64,000 nt of DNA, from NCBI GenBank assembly GCA_035048485.1, contig CM068580.1, positions 40,661,585 to 40,725,584 of the forward strand, given 5' to 3'. Under the pieces are notes generated by a model. The model ran no database searches, was not told the origin of the DNA, and worked only from the letters and a program-made list of their open reading frames with translations. Positions 36,401-44,652 of the stretch are shown here, piece by piece. The stretch comes from Pteria penguin (taxonomy: Eukaryota; Mollusca; Bivalvia; Pterioida; Pteriidae). A program made the position numbers and the translations under genes. The stretch's first letter is position 1, and each line of letters starts with the position of its first letter.

Positions 36401-38169
36401 CTTATGACACCCTATTAAATTTAATTTTTTTGTCTGGATCTCTCAATAGGTGGTGCCAATTAACTCATGTGGACAGAATTATGTACCTTGGATTTTGATC
36501 ATTTCTGAGAAATCAATAGTTTTCTTGACTTGTCTCATTATCTTACAAATATTTAATTGTAATTGGTATGTATGTAGACATTTGATAGGTTGCAGAGTTC
36601 ATATTTAATAACTCCTTTCACACTAGCCAACACACAGGACTTTCAGCCCTTTGATTTTCCCTTTCTTCTTCACTGTCTACCACACCATCCTCCACATTGG
36701 CACCTTTCTCCTCCCATCTTACACCACTGTTCTCCCCTATATATCCTATGACACCACCATCATCAACAGTGCAATGCCATCTTCTTTGACACCATCATTC
36801 TGTGCAAGGACAGTCCAATACTATCATCCACCACACTGACAATATCCTCCCCATGATACCATTCTCTATTCTTTAATCTCCCCTCTATACTCTGTTACTA
36901 AGAACATTTCACAAAACGTTTGCAAGACAAAGAAAGAAAACTGGTTCAGACATGTTAGAGATTTGCTGTACAGTTTTATTCGGAAATGGAAAATACAAAA
37001 AAGCCGTATCAAAATTGTATCAGACATTAGGTCTGATTAAGAAATAGAGTTTTCAAATTTTTATCAGACCTTCGTAAAGTTTATCAAACAATCCGATAAA
37101 TCTGACACTTTTCAAGAATGCTGTAAAGATATGCATATTGAAAGGAGAATGTTGTCCAAAAAAACTACAGGAGTTATGGCCTTTGGACTTACATTTTCTT
37201 AAAATACCTTGTCTTCACAACTCCTCCTAAGCCCTTTGATGGATTTTGATGAAATTTGGTACAAAGATAGAACACCCTATGAAAATGTGCATATAGGAAA
37301 GGGAATGCTGTCTGGTAAAATTTACAAGTGTTATGGTCCTTTAATTTCGAGTTTCTTAGATTTTTCTATGCAAAATAGCTTGTCTTCACACCTCCTCCTG
37401 ATGAAACATGGTACGGAGAAAACACATCATGTGGAGATGTGCATAATGGAAGAGGAATGCTGTCCAAAATAATTTATCCTTGGACTTACATTATTCTATG
37501 CAAATTACCTTGTCTTTACAACTATTCCTAAAACCTTTGGTGGATTTTGATTAAACTTTGTACAATGAAAGATCACATAATGAAGATGTGCATATTAAAC
37601 AGGAATTTTCACATTTCCTTAAAAGTTACTACAATTGTAGTCGATGTATGTATGAAAGGAGTTGGGGAGGGGGAGGGGGTGCGTTTTCAACATGGGAAAT
37701 AATGGTTGCATGAAGATCAATTAACTTACAAACAATTGAAAAGGAAAACTGAACTATTTCACCAGTATCAGAGGTAATCTACATTTACCACAATTAGGTT
37801 AGATATTTAGTTCTAGTTTGTATGACACTAGGATAATAAGATGCGGTTGTATTATGTGCCATTCAGTGGTGCCCTATTACTAGATATTATCGTTTGTTTT
37901 TGTCATACACGTATTTCAGTATATTTCGCACTTGGCAGAGGTTAGATAATCAAATTTTTTATGAACAATGTATAAATATGTTTTAGCCTCGAGTGGTATC
38001 TGACACAGATGAGATAGAACTAGCAAAAGAATTACAGCAACTGGAGGAACAGAATCGTGAGGTGGCTGGAGACTCGGACGAAGACGAGGACAATATAGAA
38101 GGCATGGGGAATGTTAATATAGGTAGTGGTGATGAAGATGATGAGGGAGGTGATGGAGAGGAAGCATGA
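21421..38169 (+). CDS. EIF2S1: Translation initiation factor eIF2 subunit alpha, complete
   Basis: eIF2-alpha is the regulatory subunit of the eIF2 GTPase that delivers initiator tRNA to the 40S ribosome; its phosphorylation inhibits eIF2B and triggers the integrated stress response. Seven coding exons join in phase: 21421-21658, 22043-22122, 25662-25810, 26490-26596, 28157-28254, 29976-30119 and 37987-38169 (999 nt, 332 aa). The coding exon begins at acceptor 21394, so at least one 5' UTR exon lies upstream. ATG 21421 has an AAAATGG context. Residues: S1 domain about 15-90, with the phosphorylation loop ELSRRRIRS (Ser51 codon TCT, 21571-21573) and the kinase-docking KGYID at 79-83. A helical domain with [19 protein letters not shown] follows, then an alpha-beta domain with [18 protein letters not shown] and [13 protein letters not shown]. 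The C-terminal tail (last 60 residues) is very acidic and longer than in vertebrates (332 versus 315 aa). Introns 2, 4, 5 and 6 carry transposons. Confidence 0.97.
22531..23806. mobile_element. Helentron-like non-autonomous element B
   Basis: The 5' end GAGTCGGCTT (22532-22541) is the exact inverse of AAGCCGACTC at 23771-23780. Just beyond that lies a perfect hairpin AGGACTTTTGAGTCCT (23783-23798), followed by TTGATTT. An internal 3' partner repeat followed by a terminal stem-loop, plus insertion between T residues, is the architecture of Helentrons. The interior holds another short TIR-like unit (about 22816-23214) and a partial CAGTGGCGGAT MITE. No Rep/helicase is visible. Confidence 0.6.
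24396..24671 (+). pseudogene. Probable C-terminal tail of a Tigger-like transposase
   Basis: A 91-codon frame inside the Tigger-like element. Its acidic part, with [19 protein letters not shown] and [12 protein letters not shown], resembles the acidic tail that follows the DDE domain in Tigger/jerky transposases. The catalytic domain itself is absent, apparently displaced by the Helentron-like insertion and decay. The match is by general pattern only. Confidence 0.4.
24946..25661. other. Rest of eIF2-alpha intron 2
   Basis: No gene and no complete element. CAATCAATCAATCA runs at about 25531-25545 and 25641-25656 look like SINE tails without heads; the second one directly abuts the pyrimidine tract and acceptor of coding exon 3. 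Confidence 0.4.
26991..27872. mobile_element. Probable Tigger-like element in eIF2-alpha intron 4
   Basis: The left part reads CAGTACTGTATATGC then CGCCTATAAGTCGGA. The right part, inverted, reads CATATATATGCGCC and then CGCCTATAAGTCAG. Between them, 27422-27476 encodes a short acidic end ([15 protein letters not shown]) before a stop, like the acidic tail of a transposase. Multiple stops elsewhere. The exact termini are uncertain by some bases. Confidence 0.5.
28255..29613. other. eIF2-alpha intron 5, left part
   Basis: AT-rich intron sequence with no exon. A phrase near 29345-29375 (GGTAGTTCAGTGGTTAAAG) looks like a tRNA A box but lacks a B box and a SINE body, so I do not call it. Confidence 0.4.
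29628..29905 (+). mobile_element. Full-length tRNA-derived SINE (family A), apparently young
   Basis: 278 bp from GCCGGCGTGGCCTAGTGG to AATCAATCAATCA. It has a B-box-like GGTTAGATTCCC, then TGTCTTTCGGATGAGAGAGT, GCACGTTAAAGATCCCTCAC and a 3' domain with CATCAGGCAGATGCCGTCA. A perfect 14-bp target duplication (ACATTTATAGATAA) lies at 29614-29627 and 29906-29919. The insertion ends only 56 bp before eIF2-alpha exon 6. It serves here as the reference copy for the family. The head-body-tail plan fits the tRNA-related SINEs known from bivalves; I cannot say which named family. Confidence 0.95.
30120..31599. other. eIF2-alpha intron 6, left part
   Basis: No exon. From about 30628 (ATGCCCTGTTCAATAG, then GATCTGTCTGTGTG) the sequence looks like the inverted end of the dispersed tandem-repeat family, with a TGTGACCTTGAGC stretch near 30797. 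31554-31620 matches, inverted, the terminus seen at 48400-48440. Confidence 0.5.
33323..35459. mobile_element. TIR element with 8-bp duplication, level 4 of the nest
   Basis: TIRs of about 57 bp: GGGCATACCTAATTGAAG on the left and the inverse of CGGCGTACCTAATTGAAG on the right, both containing GAAGACCTACGG repeats. The octamer ATGTATAA flanks both ends (33315-33322 and 35460-35467). About 600 bp without the Tigger-like insert. An 8-bp duplication fits hAT or P-type elements. Non-coding. Confidence 0.8.
33782..35317. mobile_element. Tigger/pogo-like element, innermost level of the nest
   Basis: The ends CAGTGGACTCCATTTTATC and the inverse of CAGTGGATTCCGTTTAATC are both flanked by TA. The motif TTATCTGATA recurs at least six times near the two ends, as expected of transposase-binding repeats. 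The interior has higher CpG content than the surroundings and a fragment GAGTATAATACGCACC near 34220 that looks like the end of yet another element. No intact transposase frame seen. Confidence 0.8.
36259..36304 (+). mobile_element. Truncated SINE head (family A)
   Basis: GCCGGCGTGGCCTAGTGG through CTGGACTCCTGATTGAGAGG matches only the first 45 bp of the family, then stops. It lies within Helentron-like element A. A 3'-truncated fragment is unusual for retroposition and suggests later deletion or capture. Confidence 0.7.
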
Positions 38170-38546
38170 AGTATGGGACAGTGACTGTGATGGGTTTGGA
38201 TGTAGATGAAGCTCGGGACTAGAAGCAGAGAGGACTCCTTACACATTCAAAGATCTTTAATGTCAATCTACTTCATATTAATGAAGAAAAAAGTTCAAGA
38301 AAGATCCTTTCATATTTCATGTATGCATGGAGGATACATGAAAATTGAACTGTTTTAGTTGCCATACTTTGGTTTCTTTTGATAAGTGAAAGAATATTTG
38401 TGATGATATAATTATTGTATAATTGATGAGTCAGTTCATGGATTTAGACAAAGTAATATCAATGGTATCTGCAAATGGTGCACCAAATTATTATATGTAT
38501 ATATTTCTTTAATTTATCATATCAAATTTGTTTCACATCACATTGA

Positions 38547-38552
38547 AATAAA
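38547..38552 (+). terminator. EIF2S1: Candidate eIF2-alpha polyadenylation signal
   Basis: AATAAA about 380 bp after the eIF2-alpha stop codon. A second AATAAA at 39316-39321 would give a longer 3' UTR. Transcript data are needed to choose. Confidence 0.4.
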
Positions 38553-41358
38553 AAATGGTAATATACATGGATACATTATCAAAAGATTTGATGATATTGT
38601 ATTGTAAATTTCAACACCACTGTTACGTTTGAATAGTTTTTAGATTAGGATAGAAAGCAAGTACATGTATCTAAAAAAATCAACACATTTGTAGTTTCTA
38701 TTTTCAATTGTAAAGCCACTGGTATAAAAGACTTTGTTGGCATACCCAAGTCATTTGCATTTCACTGTTACATCTTGTTATTTATTAAAAGATGAATGTG
38801 AATTTTGTATTCCAAAGGATCAACAGATGTGATTTTTTTGTGTCTGTTTTCATTTTCATCAGTTACCAACATCTGCTTTATGTTATACAAGTCTTAGAAA
38901 AAAATATAACTTGATCAGAATGTATACAGTGTATAAAATGTTTATGTTTATTGCTATTTTCAAATACAATGTAAAAGATGCATTGGTCTCCTGTAACTTG
39001 ACCTACTATAAGAGTTGGTAGGATGGAATTTGTCTTTGTCAATATTACAAATTACATTTGAGAATAATGAACTTATGCAGAAAGTAAAATGCATAGAGGC
39101 AGCTTTGTACCAATCTGGAAACTTTGATTTCTGTTAATTCTGATAAAAAAACAAGTCTGTTGTATCTTCAGGCAGATTAGAGGAAACATGAACAATTATG
39201 TGGCTTTTGTGAAATTACAGAGAATTTTCCAGAATTAAGCATTTCTTACTGAGTCTTGATACACCAAGATTTTCTTCTATTGACAATGCATGATGACATC
39301 TGAATTGATGGATACAATAAATTTTGAATCCTGATTTCTGTTTTCATTTTGTTTAGATATCGTAAATCATGCACTGCAACTTGAAAAGATCCTATAAAAA
39401 TCATACGGCATCATCTGTTACTCATATCAATATGTTCATAAATTAGAAGTAGTATGGTATAATTCGTTTCCTTATACATAACATTAAACAAGAAATTTAC
39501 ATCTTTCTGTATTAGTATGTCTGATGTCATTACAGTACTATATCCCAACTCTTACTGGTGCTATTTTGATGTTCTCACTTTTATTGCTACGGCTACAAAA
39601 TCGCCCCATTCAGCTCTTCAGCACAGAGCAAACACAATAGACCTTTTTCCTTTAACTGCGGAGCTGTAACTTTGGACGGCAAATTTATTAACGTTCCCTC
39701 CAATTTTATTATGTCATAATGTATTTTGACGTCATTCTGATCTATTTGGAGGGAACATTTATGATTTTGCCGTCCAATGTTTCAGTTCCGCAGTTAAAGG
39801 AAAAAGGTCTATTAAAGTTTTTATTATATTGCATTATTATTTTGGTAAAACCTTAACAAGTCATGTTAAATCTTACTGTTTCAGCCATTAACCCTTCTTA
39901 TGATACATTGTACCATCAACTTGCAGCCTTATCAGGCTCTTTGAAATTACTGATGAAAGCCATTTTGTGACATTATCATGGGAACTTCTGATCACAGCAT
40001 TTTCAATGGTTTTTCCATATTTACCCACCAAAATTTCTGTTTCAGAGTAATGTGTGAATAAATATTCTTCGTTATATTTTCATTGTCAGTGTTAATGTTG
40101 CATTTATTTAATACTTTTACAATAGCACAGTCTGTGTCCTCTGCATAGTTTTTAATTGTTATCCCATAGATATGAGATTTCAGGGTGTACACACTAGTTT
40201 ATGCTAAAACTGCATGAGAATTATGCAGGATTTCATGGGATTTATCAAGGATGAATGATAAAAACAGAAAGATTTAACAACTTGTAAAAGTTTTACCAAA
40301 ATAATAATGCAATAGTAGGAAACTTTATCCTACATGTGAATCATGTTCGCTTTGTGCTGACGAGTTGAATGAGAGGTATGGTAACCCTAGCCCGACAACT
40401 GAGAACAGCAAAATAGCAACGAGTTGGAGTAGGGGTACATTGTTGTACTTTTCTCACGAAGTAAAAATACTCTGATCTCTTTCCTACCTTCTTGATACAA
40501 TACAGACCACAATCAACTCAGCCAAGATATCCTTGAATACCGTATCAATCTTGCAATGATATTTTGCCATTTTACGTGTCATGTATATCAAAGTTCTAAC
40601 TTTTAGCAAACACAAAGTTTTAACTGCATGCCCATAAAACCTAAACCTTGTATCTTGATTTTCAAGCATGTTTAACATGCTTGCCAATTTGGTAATTAAA
40701 AGGTGCACAAAGTGTTACTGCATTGCAGTCTTATATATTCAGTGTTGTCGTGGGCAATGGATGCATTAATAGTATACATTTTTGTTTTGCTAGCAAAAGA
40801 ATCCCACAGTATTGAATGTGAAGTGCGGGTTATATATCAATGGTTTTTCAGTTAAATTTTACAAATGAATTTGAAATTTACACCTTCTTGTTCCCACAAA
40901 CAGATAATATATCTTATATTGAAAAGTGTTCATTCAAAATACCAAATAGAATCATAGTGTGATTTGTAGTGGTTGAGCTTGAAGAGAATTCTAGACAATA
41001 CATGTACATTGTACTTCTATCCTGTCTGAATAAGTAAATAATACAACATATTGTGATCTTCTTTTGAACATAAAATCATTTTCCTGCTTCCGAATTATAA
41101 CGATTCTAAGTAGACAAAATATGGTATAGATACAATTGCATAATCATAAAATGTCCAAAGCAATGTTTTAATATACTTTTGAGAACTTCAATTATATGCA
41201 CATGAAAGAAGCTGACAGTTGGAATTTAAAAGATTAAAAGGAAATCCGTTTTTCGTGGATGACTTCGTCCCATGAAAAACAAGTCTGCAAGATCGTCAGT
41301 GAAAGTCTTTGAAAATCTGATAATGTAATATTTTGTTTGAATTCATGTCTAAATTACA
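38553..41358. other. eIF2-alpha 3' region and intergenic DNA
   Basis: No coding exon recognised. Contains the second candidate poly(A) signal and the 178-bp MITE at 39636-39813. The remainder is plain AT-rich sequence. Confidence 0.5.
39636..39813. mobile_element. 178-bp palindromic MITE
   Basis: A perfect 27-bp terminal inverted repeat (starting AATAGACCTTTTTCC, ending ACTGCGGA) occupies 39636-39662 and 39787-39813. Weaker pairing (TTGGACGGCAAA, GTTCCCTCCAA) continues inward over about 70 bp. No target duplication is obvious. Non-coding. Confidence 0.8.
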
Positions 41359-41648
41359 TAAGCCGGTGTTAGCCCAGTGGACGAGGTGCTCTGCTTGTGA
41401 CTGAGAGGTCCTTGGTTCGATTCCCGCCATTGGCACACCGGTCTTCTGTCATTCGGATTAGACAATAAAAGCCGAGGAACCGTGTCACGATAGGCATGAC
41501 ACGTAAAAAAATCCTCAACTACTTCGGGTGTGTCCGTTGCAACGGTCTAAATTTCGATGCAAAGCATCAGGCAGATGCCGTCACAATATACGTGAAATAA
41601 TTGTAGAGTGGTGTAAAACAATAATCACTGTATGAATCAATCAATCTT
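41359..41648 (+). mobile_element. tRNA-derived SINE (family A), diverged
   Basis: Starts GCCGGTGTTAGCCCAGTGG, then the B-box-like GGTTCGATTCCCGCC, CATTCGGATTAGACAAT, the CATGACACG block and the GCATCAGGCAGATGCCGTCA 3' domain, ending CAATCAATC. Flanked by AATTACA at 41352-41358 and 41649-41655. Confidence 0.85.
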
Positions 41649-42052
41649 AATTACAGCCTATAATAAAGTCTTAAAATCGGATGAGCCAGAATTTCATATT
41701 GGGTCGACTATATAGGTCATATCCTTTAATCCAATTTGGGGCTCCTTATTTGTAGTACTTGCCGTTCGGGAGCTAGTTATTCCAAACCTTTAAAACTACA
41801 TATCAGAGACATGGACTACTTGAAAGTAGTTTTTGTCTTTGCTGCATGTATTCGTTCAGTAATACAGAGATTATGAAACTTACCTTTGGTCGTTATACAT
41901 CAAAGTCAATAGGTATTCCTAATAACTCCTAATAACTAATCATATACCTAGATTTAAACTGAATGCGTTGTATAGTTGTCATTTGCAATCCATATTTTAC
42001 CATATTTTGATTCAAGGTCAGAAGCTGTGACATTAACTTCAAAAATAATAGG

Positions 42053-42227
42053 TTGGTTGGTTGATTAGAGTTTTACGTCACTTTCAACAATTTTCCAGTT
42101 ATATCGCGACATGGAAGCAGGAGGTGACCAACCTCTAGTCTTAAACATAGTGGCGCAACCCGGGAATCGAACCCGGATCGTCGGCGCCGCAATCTAAGCG
42201 TTTAACCACTACACTAAGCCTGTCCCC
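42053..42227 (-). mobile_element. tRNA-derived SINE, family B
   Basis: Different family. On the minus strand it starts GGGGACAGGCTTAGTG, has the B-box-like GGGTTCGATTCCCGGG, then a body with GGTTGGTCACCTCC, and ends in AACCAACCAACC. A 12-bp duplication with one mismatch flanks it (42041-42052, 42228-42239). It shares with family A only the GTGACGTAAAACT-type 3' part. Confidence 0.85.
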
Positions 42228-43053
42228 AAAACTAATAGGAATCATTACCTCTTTGTGAATAAGTATTTATAAAAAATTGGTCTGAATATGAAATATAGTA
42301 TACATTAACCACATCCGAAATAAGGATAAACCATATAGTTTCGGCCAGTACAGGTGTTGTGAACATAATCTTTGGACCTCAAAATCAGAGGGTATTATGT
42401 CTGTTTAAAACGACGAACGGACGGATAGGATACTGTCCGGCGGGCAGGCAAGGGAGTTACTGGTTAGAACCAGCTATACAGGCCATATTCTACAAGACAG
42501 TCAACGTACATCCAATCGAACTTCACGTTCAAAAGGAGTACCAATCTCCAGTAATGTAAGATTGCCTCCACGAAGACCATTTTGAAGATGGGAGGGGTAG
42601 AAAGTTTCATTAAGCCATACCACATAACTTTTATCCCGTATTACTGGGGCTTATTGCCCAGGAGGAGTAGCGATAGACGCTGGACACTGTGACAGGTTAT
42701 GATGAAATTTGGGGGGAAGGGGGAGTCTAAAGTAAATAGTAAATTTTACTTTATATTTGCACATCATGACCGAATCTAGTGAAAACGTATGAAGCAGGGT
42801 GCTCTTATATTCGCTAAAAGCCATCGAAAACGCATAATTAAACTGAGGTTTTAATCCCTCCCTTTTCCACTTTTTTATTCTTATTTGCCTGAAATCCACT
42901 CTTCTGCGTAGTAGAAGTTTCGCTGACTACGTATATGAATGTAATGTGAACATTTTACTGAGACTGTTCGTTTATTATTGCATATACATGTATTCGCATT
43001 GCTGTATCTGGATCGAGCTCAGATGGAAATAACACAACTGTGCTACTTGCGAT

Positions 43054-43112
43054 CATTCGGACATCCTCGACATTTTTCTACGTAAAAAGTAGGTACAAGT
43101 AAAGGGCGAGGT
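43054..43112. repeat. Composite of two ends of a repeat found at 22.8-23.2 kb
   Basis: CATTCGGACATCCTCGAC (43054-43071) is the inverse of 23186-23203. GTAGGTACAAGTAAAGGGCG, which follows, is the inverse of 22834-22853. The two lie about 350 bp apart at the first site but adjacent here, so this copy is either the compact ancestor or an internal deletion. Confidence 0.65.
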
Positions 43113-43362
43113 TAATAATAGAACTTCGCATACACTTTAATCGATAGGTTTTTCTGCATCAGTTTGGAGAGGTATGATGTGTGCATTTTGTTAGATATCT
43201 GCAAAGCATATGTAGACCTGTACAGTATAGTTGAAGAGATGTTCATTTCCTTTGTATATTTTTTATAAAGTTTTGTCTAAAATGCTAGAAAAATACACAC
43301 AAGACCTTTTGAAAAAAAGTTAGAATACAAATGTACTATCTTTTTAAATCGCCTGCTGTAAA

Positions 43363-43527
43363 CAGTGGTGGATCCAGGATTTCCGAAAAGGGAAGGGGCG
43401 TACATGTGTATAAGCCAAACGACTTAGCCATTTTTGGCGCTAAATCTAGATTTTTACTAGTAAATATGTGGCCAAAAGTGGGGGGGGGGGGGGGGAGGCG
43501 GGCCCGCTCCTCTAAAATCCGCCACTG
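43363..43527. mobile_element. MITE with CAGTGGCGGAT-type ends, copy 2
   Basis: CAGTGGTGGATCCAGG on the left and the inverse of CAGTGGCGGATTTTAG on the right. The interior is shared with 18950-19096 (CATTTTTGGCGCTAAATC, AAATATGTGGCC) and has a run of about 16 G. No target duplication visible. Confidence 0.75.
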
Positions 43528-44652
43528 CAACACAATACCAAAAGACACGATGTGGCGGCACATAAACCAAACCGCTGTGTCCAAGGGTATCTACCATCAT
43601 TTAACTAAGCTCAGATGTATTGTTTAGTATGTAAAATGCTATGAAGTATCCATGAAATGGTTCTTGAAACGTTTATTGTTGACAGCACAACTCCATAGCA
43701 TCCCCTATTCCAGAAATGTTGTGTTCAGTTAACCGTATGTGCTTGTTAACATCAAAAGTAACAGTGTCGTTTGGCTGAACTGTAAGCGAGTGGTGCATTT
43801 TGTCTTAGAAAGCAATACTGATGGTAATAATCATTTCAACTAGTTGAAGACATTAAAACATGCGTGTTACATGGCCGCAGGACCCACCCACCCACTCCCC
43901 GTTTTTGGCCGATTATTATTGTTTCTTAGGTTGTTATCTAATTTACTTAATTTTTTTTTCATTAAATTATTCTTAACATGCAATTGATTTGTAATCTTAC
44001 AAGTTGTATTGCAGAAGTATGTATAAATTCGTTCTTTACTTTCCGCACGTTAATATTACAAGTTACTCTCATCATGCCAAGATAAAGTGTTCGGGCTCTG
44101 GAAAACATTTACTCCTGCAAACATAACGCGCAATTTCCCGTCCCTCTTAATGCCTCCAAGCTGAAATGACAGGCCCTGAACACCGATTATCCATGTTTTG
44201 GAGGTGAAAATCAGTTTATTATTAACTGTCAGCATTGGCGAATTCTGATTGCAACCCACTTTGGTCGGTAAATTTTACCAAAAACAAGATGTGTTTGTGA
44301 AACACTATCGATACGGGGGCATAAAAATGGTTTTTTTTTGTCATCTTCAAGGCTGCAACAATCCCCTTTCCTAACAGAATAGTGGAAAATAGTAGTCATT
44401 GCAGGCTGCAACCGCCACCCCCCACCCTTTTTTTAATTTCTAGATCCGCCTTTGGTCAGTGTCTAGCTCTATGCGATTCAAGCAAGACTCCTTGGCACAA
44501 AAAGTGGGTTAAAAGAGTGGTGTCCTATTGCAAATATTGTTTTGAGTTTACAAGTTTGCCCCGCCCCCCCCCCCCCACACACACACACACTTTTGAATTG
44601 CTTCCTAAGGACCTGTGATATACCAAAAATTCTTGTTTCAGTTCGACTTACC

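Larger units (their letters stand above)
32004..36657. mobile_element. Helentron-like element A, level 2 of the nest
   Basis: The 5' end GTTGGCTAGAAAAGCCAAC (32005-32023) pairs with CTAGCCAAC at 36623-36631. The latter is followed by the imperfect terminal stem-loop AGGACTTTCAGCCCT and TTGATT. Inside are repeats of about 150 bp (AGTACATATCAATAGGT-type starts at 32599, 35587, 35731 and 35892), the central tandem repeats expected of such elements. It shares its terminal layout with element B at 22531-23806. Interrupted at 32752-35581. Confidence 0.6.
31709..37123. mobile_element. TIR element, level 1 of the nest (5.4 kb with inserts)
   Basis: The ends CAGACTTCTTGAAAA and the inverse of CAGCATTCTTGAAAA are followed inward by TCAGAC/TCCGATAA-type words on both sides. 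The hexamer TAAAGA flanks both ends (31703-31708, 37124-37129). Own sequence is only about 300 bp left and 465 bp right of the nested Helentron-like element. Superfamily unassigned. Confidence 0.65.
31600..37620. repeat. Tandem array hosting a five-level transposon nest
   Basis: The landmark CTTGTCTTCACAACTCC recurs at about 31627, 37209, 37378 and 37509, each followed by GGATTTTGATGAAACTTGGT-like sequence and AGAACACC. The left unit is cut at 31708 and resumes at 37124 after the inserted elements listed separately, so the original array was short (units of about 130-170 bp). Confidence 0.75.
42240..44641. other. Intergenic DNA before the TRIM-NHL-like gene
   Basis: No coding exon recognised. 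Includes a repeat terminus with CGAACGGACGGATAGG near 42411, a composite repeat at 43054-43112, a CAGTGG MITE at 43363-43527, a partial copy of that MITE at about 44405-44460, and a poly-C/(CA)n tract at 44566-44592. It ends with a TCTTGTTTCAG acceptor at 44631-44641. Confidence 0.5.

Noticed and set aside
37983..38246. 87-codon minus-strand frame, serine-rich
   Set aside because: Antisense of the acidic eIF2-alpha tail.
42359..42559. 66-codon frame on the plus strand
   Set aside because: Includes the GAACGGACGGATAGG microsatellite of a dispersed repeat terminus; no splice or domain support.
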